Origin: Otatea glauca
Taxonomy: Eukaryota; Streptophyta; Magnoliopsida; Poales; Poaceae
Assembly (NCBI GenBank): GCA_036346275.1
Contig: CM070730.1
Location: 10,788,309 to 10,852,308, forward strand
Direction of reading: 5' to 3'
Length of the DNA: 64,000 nt
Part shown: one piece after another, positions 1 to 11,051 of the stretch
How positions within the stretch are numbered: the first letter of the stretch is position 1
How the letters are laid out: each line of letters starts with the position of its first letter
The notes under the pieces: model-generated
What the model saw: the letters and a program-made list of their open reading frames with translations, nothing else
Told to the model about the DNA's origin: nothing
Databases searched by the model: none
Translations under genes and position numbers: made by a program

Positions 1-808
1 AAAGGGAGAGCTCCCACCATATATTGTAATGAGGCATATGGAGGGTGAGGAGTGGCTAAAGTCACACGCTGCGCTGTATGCAGATTTCGTAATTACAGCG
101 TATTTCGCGTGTTTTCCCGCGTGACTTGTGACTTGCGACGTCGCGAGTCGCCGTGCCGTGGATTAAATTCTGATGCGTTTAAACCCTTTTAATTTTTGGT
201 TTCTCTGTTATTAGTGAATTAATGGGGTCATTTATCGAGAATTGAAACAACCATGATAATGGCGTCGATTTCTAATAGAAACTGTCATTTGAATGACCTG
301 CGATTACTAGCATTTAATGGTGACCGTTCTTGGTGTGAGGCTATAAAATGGAGACGTCGAGACGGATGAGAGCCTTTTGATTTTGGACTCGATACTCGTG
401 TTCATCCACGGTGATCGTGTTGTGTTTTCGTCTTTGTGCTCGTTCTTCACCGACCTTCCTCTCGGCGTGCACCGCGAGGCAAGGAGAGCGGGATCTCGAA
501 CCGTTGCTGTCGAGAGAACACCGCACGGGCTGCAATAAGGTTTCTGGCCGCGCCAAATCTGCGCGACCGCTCGAGCTCTTCATCCTGCGATCCACGACGT
601 CGACTACTTCCTCTACGGCCAGGTCGCTACTGCGCTGCTTCCTTTTCGTCATCAAGCCCATCGTAAGATTTCTCCTATTTTTTCCTCTGTGGATCGATCT
701 CTTTACAGAAATATGTGGTGTCTTCTATCTTGCCTGTTGTATCTAATCATTTTGGGAATTAGCTTAATTTTCAAATCTAAAACACAAATAATACCTAGTT
801 TTCCAACA
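1..808 (+). repeat. 5' LTR of the copia element (first ~97 bp outside window)
   Basis: Position 1 aligns with about position 5397 in the 3' LTR, and the two copies stay collinear to the terminal CAACA at 808. A TATA box, TATAAAA, lies at 342-348 with a GC-rich stretch downstream, the usual layout of an LTR promoter. Just inside the LTR (about 823-836) TTGGTATTATTTG resembles a degenerate initiator-Met primer binding site. Open frames across this LTR are not taken as genes. Confidence 0.9.
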
Positions 809-853
809 TTCCAGAAACCTTATTGGTATTATTTGTGTGATTGTGATTCAGCA

Positions 854-3800
854 ATGGCTGGTGCAAGTGATGCCATGAAACCTGAGAGGTTCAATGGTCA
901 GAACTTCCGTAGGTGGCAGACTAGAGCCAAGTTTTGGCTCATGTCTCTGGGTATGTGGTGGGTGATTTTCCCTCAATACCCGCTTACGGATGAGGAAATT
1001 ACGCAGTTTGAGAATGCGAATAACACCGCATTGGGCTGCATTCTGACCATCTTGGCAGATCAGTTATATGATGTGTATATGAGTTACACATCCGCCATCG
1101 AGTTGTGGTTGGCTCTTGAACAAAAATATGCGAAGTCGAGGTGGTCATTGGTTGTATACGTCGCGAGCAATTATTCGATTTTACCATGGATGAGTCTAAA
1201 TTGATTGTTGCTCAAGCGCATGAGTTTCGACTACTAGTGGGCGAGATTGCACATTTGGGATGTGCTTTACGCAAAATTTGTGGTCGGGCATTGTGGCTAA
1301 ACTTCCCCATCTTGGATGAATTTTGCCATCGGTCTAAAACACAAGAGGAAGAGATTTCTATTGAAGATCTCATTGCTACCCTCGACGTGGAAGAAAAAGC
1401 GAGCCAAAGATGCGCCAAAAGTTCTTCTCAGAACCAAACAACGCAAATGTGATTAAGAAGAAGGTGGCAACAACAACAAAGGCTTGAAACCAAACAAAAA
1501 TACTAGCTTCAAGAAGAAGAAGTTTGAGCAGAAAGATATGAAGAACATTACCGTTATGTGTGCGGAAAAAATGGTCACATGGCTAAAGACCATCGTTTCG
1601 CAAGAAACAGGCCAAATGAGCAAGGCAAGAAAATTGCCAACGTGACCATAAGTGAAGGAACTACTTGAGGAGGGTATGGTAATTCTCCTGTTGTTTTTTT
1701 TGACATGTCAATCCAGCGATTGGTGGGTTGATACGGTGCAAATGTTCACGTATGTTCGACATATCTCTATTTTCTTCTTACCAGCGCGAGGGCTTCCTCC
1801 GTCCTAATGGGAACGCAGTCGCATGCTTTTGTTCTTGGTGTTGGCATGGTGGATCCGAGGCTTACTTCGGGAAGATTGTCCACTTAAAGAGCGTGCAAAG
1901 ATGCGCCAACAATAAATAAGAACCTTATCGGTGGTTCCTATTATGTCGAGATGGCTATAAGCTAGTATTCGAGTCTAATAAAGTTGTAATGTCCAAGTTT
2001 GGAAACTTTATTGGAAAAGGTTATGAAAGCGGAGGCCTGTTCCGCTTAAGTGTACTAGAGCCTTGTTTAAATTTAAATGTTGCTACTCAAGTTAATAATT
2101 GCGAATCCTATGTTTGGCATTCTCGTTTATGTCATATTGGTTACGATACCATTGCTCGAATGTCCAGATTACTGATTAATTCCAAAATGTGATATTGTCA
2201 AAGGATCAAAGTGCCATTCTTGTGTGCAAGCAAAGCAACCTAGAAAACCCTTTAAGGGATTAGAGGAAGAAAAGAACTTGGCACCACTAGATCTTGTCCA
2301 TTCTGACCTGTGTGAGATGAATGGATTGTTGACAAAAGGAGGCAAAAGATATTTTCTAACTTTTATAGATGATGCAACACGTTATTGTTATGTGTATTTC
2401 TTTGAAAACAAAGGATGAAGCTTTAAACTACTTCAAAATTTATAAGGTCGAGGTTGAGAACCAACTAGAAAAGAAAATTAAACGACTAAGGTCCGATCGT
2501 GGGGAGAGTATATCTCTCATGAATTCTCCCGATTACTGCTCGAGCATGGTATAATCCATGAAGTTACACCACCATATTCTCCCCAATCAAATGGGGTAGG
2601 TGAGAGGAAAAACCGAACACTAACAGACTTGGTGAATGCCATGTTGGAGAGTCTTGGTATGCCTAAAACGTGGTGGGGAAGCTATACTAACGACAAATTT
2701 TGTCCTAAACAGAGCAATTACTAAAAGTGTGAGATTACTCCGTATGAGGATGGAAAGGAGAAAACCCAATGTAAATTTTCTGCGAACTTGGGGTGTTTGG
2801 CAAAAGTCAATATACCATTGCGAGAAAAGAGAAAGCTTGGACCTAAAGCGATCGATTGTATTTTTCTAGGATATGCACATAACAAAGACTGACCTATAGA
2901 TTTTTAGTAGTAAAATCGAAACTCCCGAGATTATTGTTAACACAATAATGGAGTCCAGAGATGTTTCATTTTTGAGGATATTTATCCTATGAGACCCGTG
3001 GTAGTTCTTCACGAACCGAGAATACTCAAACTAATAATAATTATAATCTTGAACCTACCCTTTGTTTACGAACCAATAAATGATACACTACCAAGAGAAG
3101 ATAATTTTGAGGAGGATAACAATTTAGTCGCAGAGGCTCCTCGTAGGAGCAAGAGACAAAGGGTTGAGAAAACCTTTGGCGGCGACTATATTGTATACCT
3201 CGTGGATGATGTGCCAAAATCTCTTTGAGGCTTATGCACTACCGATCTTGAGTATTGGAAAGAGGCGGTCCGTAGCGAGATGGATTCCATCATGGCTAAC
3301 GGGACTTGGGAGATCACCGATCTTCCTAGTGGGTGCAAACTGTTGGATGCAAGTGGATCTTCAAAAGAAAATGAGGCTGATGGTGCTGTTGATAAGTACA
3401 AGGTAAGACTTGTGGCCAAGGGTTATACCGAGAAAAAGGAGAGGATTATTTTGATACTTATTCTCCTGTGAGCAGATTAACCACCATTAGAGTGTTCATA
3501 GCATTAGTCGCTTCCCATGGTCTACACGTCCATCAAATGGATGTAAAGACAGACTTTCCTTAATGTAGAGTTGGAGGAAGAAATCTATATGGAGCAACCA
3601 GATGGTTATGTGATTCTTGGACAGAAAATAAAGTGTGCAAATTATTAAAATCCTTGTATGGCCTAAAGCGGGCTCCTAAGCAATGGCACGAAAAGTTTGA
3701 TAAAACTTTGACATCTCTTGGTTTCTTTGTTAATGAGGCGAGATAAGTGTGTATACTATCGTTATGGTGGGGTCAATGTGTTATTTTGTGTTTGTATGTT

Positions 3801-4640
3801 GATGACATACTTATATTTGGGACAAACAACTGCTTTGTAATTGACGAGGTCAAAACTTTCTTATCTCGATGCTTTGATATGAAAGACTTGGGAGAGGCGG
3901 ATGTTATTCGAATATTAAATTGATCAAAAATGAGGATGGGATCATTTTGCACCAATCCCATTATCTTTGAGAAAATTTTGAGTCAATTCGGGTTTGAGAA
4001 TTGCAAAATCTCCCCAACACCTTATGATCCAAGTGTTAAGCTTGGAAAAATCAAGGGTTAGGAAAAGATCAATTGAGATATTCACAAATTATTGGGTCCC
4101 TTATGTATCTAGTGGTGCCACAAGACACGATATCTCATTTGTTGTGAGCAAATTAAGCCGGTTTACATCTAACCTGGAGATGATCATTGGGAGGCACTTG
4201 AAAGGGTGTTGCGCTACTTGAGAGGAACAACATCTTATGGAATACACTATCTTGGGTATCCATCTTTTAGAAGGATATAGTGATTCCAATTGGATCTCGA
4301 TGCGGATGAGATCAAAGCTACAAGTGGTTATGTTTTTCTTTAGTGGTGTCTTAGGTTTCATGGAGGTCTTGCAAGCAGACCATATTGACGAGGTCAACCA
4401 TGGAAGGTGAACTCGTAGCACTAGACACGACCACCGTTGAGGCTTAATGGCTTAGAGAGCTCTTGTTGGACTTGCCATTGGTTGAGAAACCAATACCGCG
4501 ATCTTAATGTCTCGCGATAACCAAGCAAAGTGTTGACTAAGGTTATGAGTACTAAGGATAATATGAAGTCCTCCGGACATGTGAAGCGTAGGCTTAAAAC
4601 GTCGTCGAAAATTGAGAAACTCGGAGTTATTCTTTGTGAA
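854..4640 (+). pseudogene. copia gag-pol remnant with multiple stops and frameshifts
   Basis: The ATG at 854 opens a UBN2-type gag (MAGASDAMK start, then FNGQNFRRW). A CCHC knuckle remnant (CGKNGHMAKDH) lies near 1560-1600. A degenerate protease start (WWVDT) is near 1720. Integrase core residues are visible at about 2280-2400 (LVHSDLCEMNG, then TFIDDATRYCYVYF). Reverse transcriptase shows YGLKRAPKQWH near 3660 and the catalytic LYVDDILIFG near 3795. RNase H-like sequence follows to about 4640. Order integrase before reverse transcriptase is diagnostic of copia. The polyprotein is split over all three frames, so it is non-functional. Confidence 0.9.
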
Positions 4641-5299
4641 TTATATTCGTCTTGAGAAAAATCGCGATTCTTTTACAAAAGGACTTGCAAGGAAAGCGAT
4701 TTCCATTGCGTCTATGGACATGGGAATGAGGCCCGTTTGAGTTACACCACAACGGTAACCCTTATCTTCCTGATCGGAGATTCCGTGAATTAGATAATGG
4801 GAAAAACAAGTTGATGTTGTAACAAGAGAGTACATATTATTAAATTTGTACCTGTGTCCAAATAGACAAAGTACTCTCGACTGTATGGAAGGTTGGCTTA
4901 AAGCCTTAATGTATTCTAGTGTCAAAGGAAAAAGGTATTGGCCTACAGGATACCTCAAAATGAATACACCTACTTGAGCCTAACTGTGAGGTCGCAGTTC
5001 ATGAGAAAGGGGCATTCTCTACAAAGCTCATGAGAAGATTAGGGAGCATGACCATTTAACGCTCCGTTGAGGTGAAGTTCTTTGGCAGCCTAGTATCAGT
5101 TAAGATTTCGGGTGAAATCAAACCACACAAAGCTGTGAATTCAAGGCTTAGTCCATTCATTAGCTGTGGGAGGATGGATCACGTTACTCAGGTGAAAGTT
5201 CAACCCGTATAGGACTTACATCAAACACCGATATATTAAGCGAAGATTGACACAATGATCAAATTTTGAGTCTTTGTCAACTTCGGCATTGGTGGGGAT

Positions 5300-6197
5300 T
5301 GTTAGAAATGAGGCCCAAGTGGCCCATTTATCTCTAATGCCAAAGCTACAAATAATAGTACCATATTGCTAGTTGAGAGGAGAATACCAATTTAAAAGGA
5401 GAGCTCCACTATATATTGTAATGAGGCATATGGAGGGCGAGGAGGCGGCTAAAGTCACACGCACGCTGCTGCTGCAGTATTCATGAATTATCGCGTATTT
5501 CCGCGTGTTTTTCCCGTGACTTGTGACTTGCGACGTCGCGAGTCGCCGTCGTGCAGTGGATTAAATTCTGATACGTTTAAACCCTTTTTAATTTTTGGTT
5601 TTCTCTGTTATTAGTGAATTAATAGGTCATTTATCGAGAATTGAAACAGCCATGATAATGGCGTCGCTTTCTAATAGAAACTGTCATTTGAATGACCTGC
5701 GATTACTAGCATTTAATGGTGACCGTTCTTGTGCGAGGCTATAAAATGGAGACGCCCGCATGGATGAGAGCCTTTTGATTTTTGGACTCGATACTCGTGT
5801 TCATCCACGGTGATCTCGTGTTGTGTTTTTCGTCGTGCTCGTTCTTCACCGACCTTCCTCTCGGCGTGCACCGCGAGGCAAGGAGAGCGGGATCTCCGAA
5901 CCGCTGTTGGCGAGAGAACTCGCGGGCGGCAATAAGGTTTCGGGCAGCAGAATCGCGCGACCGCCGAGCTCTTCATCCTGCGATCCACGACGTCGACTAC
6001 TTCCTCTACGGCCGGTCGCCATCGCTACGCTTCCTTTTCGTCATCAAGCCCATCGTAAGATTTCTCCTATTTTTCCTCGTGGATCGATCTCTTTCTGAAA
6101 TATGTGGTGTCTTCTATCTTGCCTGTTGTATCTAATCATTTTGGGAATTAGCTTAATTTTCAAATCTAAAACACAAATAATACCTAGTTTTTCAACA
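5300..6197 (+). repeat. 3' LTR of the copia element
   Basis: This 898-bp LTR begins TGTTAG and ends CAACA, immediately after the purine tract GGTGGGGAT. TATAAAA is present at 5740-5746, matching 342-348 of the 5' copy. Being on the plus strand, any transcript from it would run antisense into the interrupted tRNA synthetase gene. Confidence 0.92.
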
Positions 6198-9100
6198 GTT
6201 ATAACCAGGGACCTCTAATAAAGTCTCTCCTTTAAGATCCATACAGTCAACCTGAAAAACAGTGATTGAAACATAAAGCACAATCCTACTTACACATGCA
6301 AGGAACCAAACTGTCTATCGTATTGAAGAATTAGAAGTACCATATACCTCAATATCAGAAATAGCTGTACAAAGTGTGCAATCCCAGTTCACAATACGAT
6401 TATCCCTGAAAAAGAGTAAATCATCCAGAAGAGGTGACAAATTATGATGGGAGGATTCTAAAATAACACAGAATAACAAAACACATAAGTTTAACAGCAA
6501 ATTGTTTAAGCAGAACCAAGCTACCAAAAAACAACAGCACACAATAACATTATGGAAAACTAACCTATATATTAAACCTTCTTTGTACAGCCTGACAAAA
6601 GCTTCGGTTACAGCTTTCGATCTCTGCTCATCCATCGTAAAACACTGAAAACAGATTGACAAAAAATTTGAGAGTTATAAACAAAACAAAAAAATACATT
6701 TTTCAGACATTAATATTGCTTTCCCCTAGCTACAGAAATGGGGAAATAAAAAAAGGATTTTACTTCGCGTGACCAATCAAGCGAGGCTCCAAGCATACGT
6801 AATTGTTTCAATATGGTACCACCATACTGATCTTTCCATTTGAGGACCTGCCAAAAAGATGATTGAAAAAGGAATAAGGAAATATGAATATTGTTGTTGT
6901 AATGTCATATGCTATTATGTAACCTTGTAGGGACCTCCTTGCAAAATTGTTAAGTAAAATGTGCGTGAGCTGGACACACCACAATTTCCCCAAAATTCCC
7001 CAAATCTAGAAATATCAACCAGAAACTTTAGTATAGGATGACACTGAACCAAAAAAATCATTTCAACTAATTAAGTTAAGGGGGCAATTCATTTAATGCC
7101 ATTACAAGTTTTGAAATTTTGTATGTGCCACTGGGTGTCACATTGACATTGCCAACTTGTTAGCCTCACAATGAAAAATTTCAGAATTCTGTAGTGGTAT
7201 GTAAAAAAGACTTTCCCTTTAATTAAACAGAGGACAGAACAGAGCACTAAATCCAAGGTAAATCACTTATCAATATTCAATTTACTCCAAGAACATAAAA
7301 GAAAATAAATCGTCACTGCTGATACAATATTCAATGGGTAAGAAATCAAGTGCTAACCTCAGATAGAAATTTATCATGCCCTAGATCATGCCTTGAAGAA
7401 CATAGAAGAAAATAAAATCGTCACTGCTGACACAATATTCAATGGGTAAGAAATCAAGTACTAACCTCAGATAGAAATTTATCACGCCCTAGATCATGCC
7501 TTGAAAGGTTTTTCCCACGCATGAGCTTTTTTTCCACCACCACCTGATATGGAGGAAAACAGTTTTATTAGATGACATTTTCTACAGTAAAAATACTAAC
7601 ATAGAAACAGTCAGTCAACAATCAGGATGATGTCTGAGCAGATGTTAATTTGAATTCGCGCTAATAATAGCAGGCTACAAGCAACGGCAACAATATAACT
7701 CTTGCAGAGGATATATGTTGGGAGCTTGGGATCCCATTTATGTTCTGTGCATTTAATTTATCACTAATCGGCCAACGGTAAGCATAACAGACCTGTGTAG
7801 CTATGCCAGCATGGTCCATTCCAGGAACCCATAAAGCATTATAGCCTGACATCCTTCGCCAGCGAATCATTGCATCCTGCATTGTTCTCAATGCAAGAAA
7901 CAAGACATCAACACCAATACTGACGGGCAATGAAGAAACAAAAGGATGCTAACATCAATAATCACTACCTCAATAGCTACTGTAATTGCATGGCCTATGT
8001 GAAGGGCCCCAGTTATATTAGTGGGTGGAAGGACCTGAAAAGAAGTATTTAGCTCTTGTGTATCGCAGAGGTAAAGTAAGAAGAATCACATTAATCAATC
8101 CACATTTGTATATTTCCTATAGAAGATTTACTGTGCGAAATCAGCTTATGAACAACTCAGTGATCGTGAGCAAATGTTTATTATGAATATAATATTTGGG
8201 TTATGGAGGGACTTACTATGACAAATGGTGGCTTTAAGCTTGCCGCATCTGCTACAAAATACCGTGATGATTCCCACCAAGCATACCATCTACATGATAA
8301 TAAGAGAAGGAAAATAGATAGTACAGTGAAAATTTTCTGATTATGAATTGCAAAGTTCTGATGACATGTTTCACTAAAGTGAGAAAGGCAGCATACGATT
8401 CCTCAACAGCAGTGGGGCTATATTGTTTGGCCATTTGAGGAGCAAGCAGTTTCTTCTGTCCAGCAGGAGTATCCGGGTCAATGAAATCCTCAGGGTTATC
8501 AACCCCGGCACCTTTCTTCCTTTGCTTCTTCTCCCTCTTCTTAGGTCCATCAGCTGCTGCTTGGGCCTACAGAAATCTACGTCAATACTGAGAAGATGCA
8601 AGTCAAACACTACTCTCCTCGACATCGAGCAATGCGTTATTGTCGCCACCTGGAGCCTAGCCGCCTCCTTTTGTTTCGCCTTGAGCTTCTTCTCCTCCTT
8701 CTCTTTTGCCTGTCACAAATTAAATTAAACACACTTGACCCATAGGTAAAACTGCGCATACACGAAACAACTCCGAGTAATTTTTCTGTTCCATCATGAA
8801 CAGCACAGTAATCCAATTAGACTGAGCACCTTCTGGTTTTTCTTCAGCTTCCTTTCCAACTCCTTGTCATCGAGCGGCTGCACACACACAAACCATCAAA
8901 CGAATTAGATCAATATGCCAAAACACAAGCTAGATTAACAGCGCAACAACCAACCAGCGCGATGCGATTCCCCAGTCGCTAATCCCAAAATACAAGCCAC
9001 ATTACTACGATTACCGCACAGAATCCCACTGCTCACAGATGATTACGCCTCACTGATCACCAAAGCCATACTAGAATGCCATCGCCCATGGATAGGATAT

Positions 9101-9307
9101 ATGCGTACACTCCAAACCAAAACTCCAGCAGAAAAAAAAAACGCGACCTCAATTCACACACAAGCCCAAAACGGCACCATATCCACACACCAAACCCCAT
9201 GGATTTCGCATCAACCTCTAATCGCCCCACACAACACGCCGGATTGCGCGACGTGCAAACGTAATCCGAAGAGCTCGAGGGGCGCGGCGAACACTCACCG
9301 TCTCCAT
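6198..9307 (-). CDS. VALRS: valyl-tRNA synthetase, N-terminal 288 codons, cut by the copia insertion
   Basis: Twelve segments join in one frame with GT-AG borders: 9299-9307, 8830-8877, 8650-8709, 8397-8566, 8217-8289, 7969-8034, 7793-7876, 7466-7543, 6764-6847, 6565-6644, 6348-6405, 6198-6251. The enzyme charges tRNA-Val. The product has a Lys/Glu-rich N-terminal region, then the class I signature HIGH at about residues 132-135 within ALHIGHAITVAIE. Next come the conserved RRMSGYNALWVPGMDHAGIATQ region, the segment LGASLDWSRECFTMDEQ, and NWDCTL. The start ATGGAGACG sits directly before a GTGAGT donor. The last segment stops exactly at the copia LTR, so the KMSKS half and anticodon domain should lie left of the window. 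The PPTNITG segment departs from the usual PPPNVTG. Family identity is firm; function of this allele is doubtful because the insertion is exonic. Confidence 0.92.
7291..7505 (-). repeat. 107-bp tandem duplication including the 3' part of ValRS exon 8
   Basis: Copies 7291-7397 and 7398-7505 are nearly identical. The second contains the real last 40 bases of exon 8 with its GT donor. The first repeats those 40 bases and the donor inside intron 8, but with no copy of the exon's acceptor. The duplicate therefore offers a second 5' splice site 108 bp downstream of the real one in transcript order. Confidence 0.9.
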
Positions 9308-9452
9308 GGCTCGGACCCGGCCCTCGGTCGCGACCTCCCCGCCGCCGCTGCCGGTGGTGTGGATGGAGCAAGACGGCAGCAGCCCCGCGGGCGGATTCGC
9401 GAGCTCGTTCGTCGGCGAGCGGTATCCGCCGTGTGATCCCGGCCGAAGGGGG

Positions 9453-9476
9453 CTAGTACTGACAGAACTCGGCCAT
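9453..9476 (-). other. possible 7-codon upstream ORF in the ValRS leader
   Basis: On the minus strand ATG at 9476 is followed by six codons and TAG (peptide MAEFCQY), ending 145 bp before the main start at 9307. It lies downstream of the TATA-like box at 9573-9579, so a transcript starting there would carry it. A larger frame through the same leader has no ATG upstream in frame and is not accepted as a targeting extension. Confidence 0.35.
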
Positions 9477-9572
9477 GCTGATGAAATGTTGGGAGAGTTT
9501 GATTCGTGATCCGAGATTTTGCGAACGAGGATTTGGTTAATCCGAGTGAAATTCGTTGCCACGACATACCGA

Positions 9573-9579
9573 ATTTATA
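9573..9579 (-). promoter_or_regulatory. TATA-like box upstream of ValRS
   Basis: TATAAAT reads on the minus strand 266 bp before the ATG, predicting a leader of about 235 nt. Position and orientation fit; no other core element was used. Confidence 0.4.
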
Positions 9580-9786
9580 TCCCTAGCATCTGGGTTTGAC
9601 TGAATTTTAATTACGGCTAAGTAGAGGTTAAGAACCAAACAGCCCAAAAGTTAGCCCTTTTTTTTAGCTTTGGTCCGGCAAAAACTTGGGAGCCAAGTTA
9701 TTTGGGTACGAACTTGGTCTAGTTTGAACGGTAAAAGTATCGTATTGCTCAGGAGCATAAGTTCGGTAGCATCGGACGCTCCAAAC

Positions 9787-10862
9787 TACGGATTCAAATT
9801 TCATCGAATTTCAGCCCCGCAAGATCTAAATTACCTGCCAGAAAAAAAAAACTGATTTTTTTAAAATGCTACATTATATTTTTTTTTTACCAAAATTATG
9901 GGGGGAATCTAGCTTTTTCTTTTTTTATGATTGGATTTGACTTCAATTACATCAATAACCCATAAGAAAATGATTTTTATGATAATTTGTCGAAAAACTT
10001 ATTTTTTTAAGGATGTTTTAAAATTTTAGCACAAACACTGTTGAAATTTTATAAATTTTTACAAACTTCATAATGATCTGAAAAATTTATGGTACTATCT
10101 TTAGTAGTTTATAATCATACATAAAAATTTTGAAAATAATTTAACTTCATTTGTTATCTCTAAAAAATCAAAAACAGAATGAATATAATTGGGACAGTAA
10201 CCTTATCAGAATTTTATAAATTTTTTCGAGTGTGATAATCACATCAAATTTTATAGAAACATTAAAATATATCGGGACCATCCACAAAACTTTTCAAAAT
10301 TTTCTAATGTGGTTTGAACTATTTTTCATTTTATTCAAGTTTGCCTGTAAGGCTTTTAACAGGACAGTAGCACTGTCCGAATTTTCAAAAATTCATAAAG
10401 CTTGATCATCATCTGAAATTTTTTTGGAAATACTATTAATTCATCAGAATCATGCACAAAAAATTGATATATTTCTAACATGGTTTGTCCTATTTTTCAT
10501 TCACTTCAAAATTGCCGATCAGCGTTTTATTAGGAATATACCAATGTTTGAATTTTTAAATATTCCACATACTTCATAATTATATGAAATTTTTATGTCA
10601 ATATCACAAATGTGTCAGGACTCTTCAAAAAAAATTCAAAATTATTCTTCACCGTTTGACTGACTTTTCAGCCAATGCAAAACCACTGAAATTTCGGATA
10701 TTTCGCCCGAAAGTTTGGGAAAACCAGCTGAATTTCGGATTTTTTCGGTTTAAAACAGACCGGATTTGAATTTTGGTTTTTGAATTTCGACCGAGATTTC
10801 GACGAAATTTCGGATTTCGATCCAAAGTGAAATTTAATCCGAAAATAAAATTTAAATCCTTG
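9787..10862. mobile_element. hAT-like non-autonomous element, copy 1
   Basis: The 1076-bp AT-rich block is flanked by CTCCAAAC (9779-9786) and TTCCAAAC (10863-10870), an 8-bp target duplication with one mismatch. Ends are imperfect inverted repeats ending CCTTG on the right, followed inward by AAATTT and CGGATTTCG-like tracts. The interior holds repeated modules with palindromes such as GGACAGTAGCACTGTCC near 10360. No coding frame is credible. It matches copies at 11052, 42112 and 47024. The hAT label is inferred from the 8-bp duplication and is not proven. Confidence 0.65.
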
Positions 10863-11051
10863 TTCCAAACCATCCAGAAGTTCCACCGAAAAACCATACA
10901 TTCTTAACCACATTGCCTCTAACTAGCCATTCACATTCTCATCGCTCCCTGATCACCTGTTCACACCACCTTGCTCCTCTCTTTCTCTATCACTCACACA
11001 TCGAATCGGTGAGCTCCTGCCGGACCGCCTGCCCCTGTTTCCACTCGGCAC

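Larger units (their letters stand above)
1..6197 (+). mobile_element. Ty1/copia LTR retrotransposon, 5' end outside window, decayed
   Basis: Two near-identical LTR copies (1-808, truncated at the window edge, and 5300-6197) bracket a copia-order internal region: gag, zinc knuckle, protease remnant, integrase, reverse transcriptase, RNase H. The 3' LTR starts TGTTAG after a purine-rich tract (5291-5299) and ends CAACA. The reading frame is broken many times, so the copy cannot make its own proteins. The right end sits inside a valyl-tRNA synthetase exon. The likely 5-bp target duplication on that side is GTTAT (6198-6202); its partner lies left of the window. The LTRs differ by small indels and substitutions, so the insertion is not very recent. 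Confidence 0.93.

Noticed and set aside
9218..9562. Open minus frame upstream of ValRS as a mitochondrial targeting extension
   Set aside because: Its apparent start is GTG. No in-frame ATG precedes ATGGAGACG, so translation is expected at 9307.
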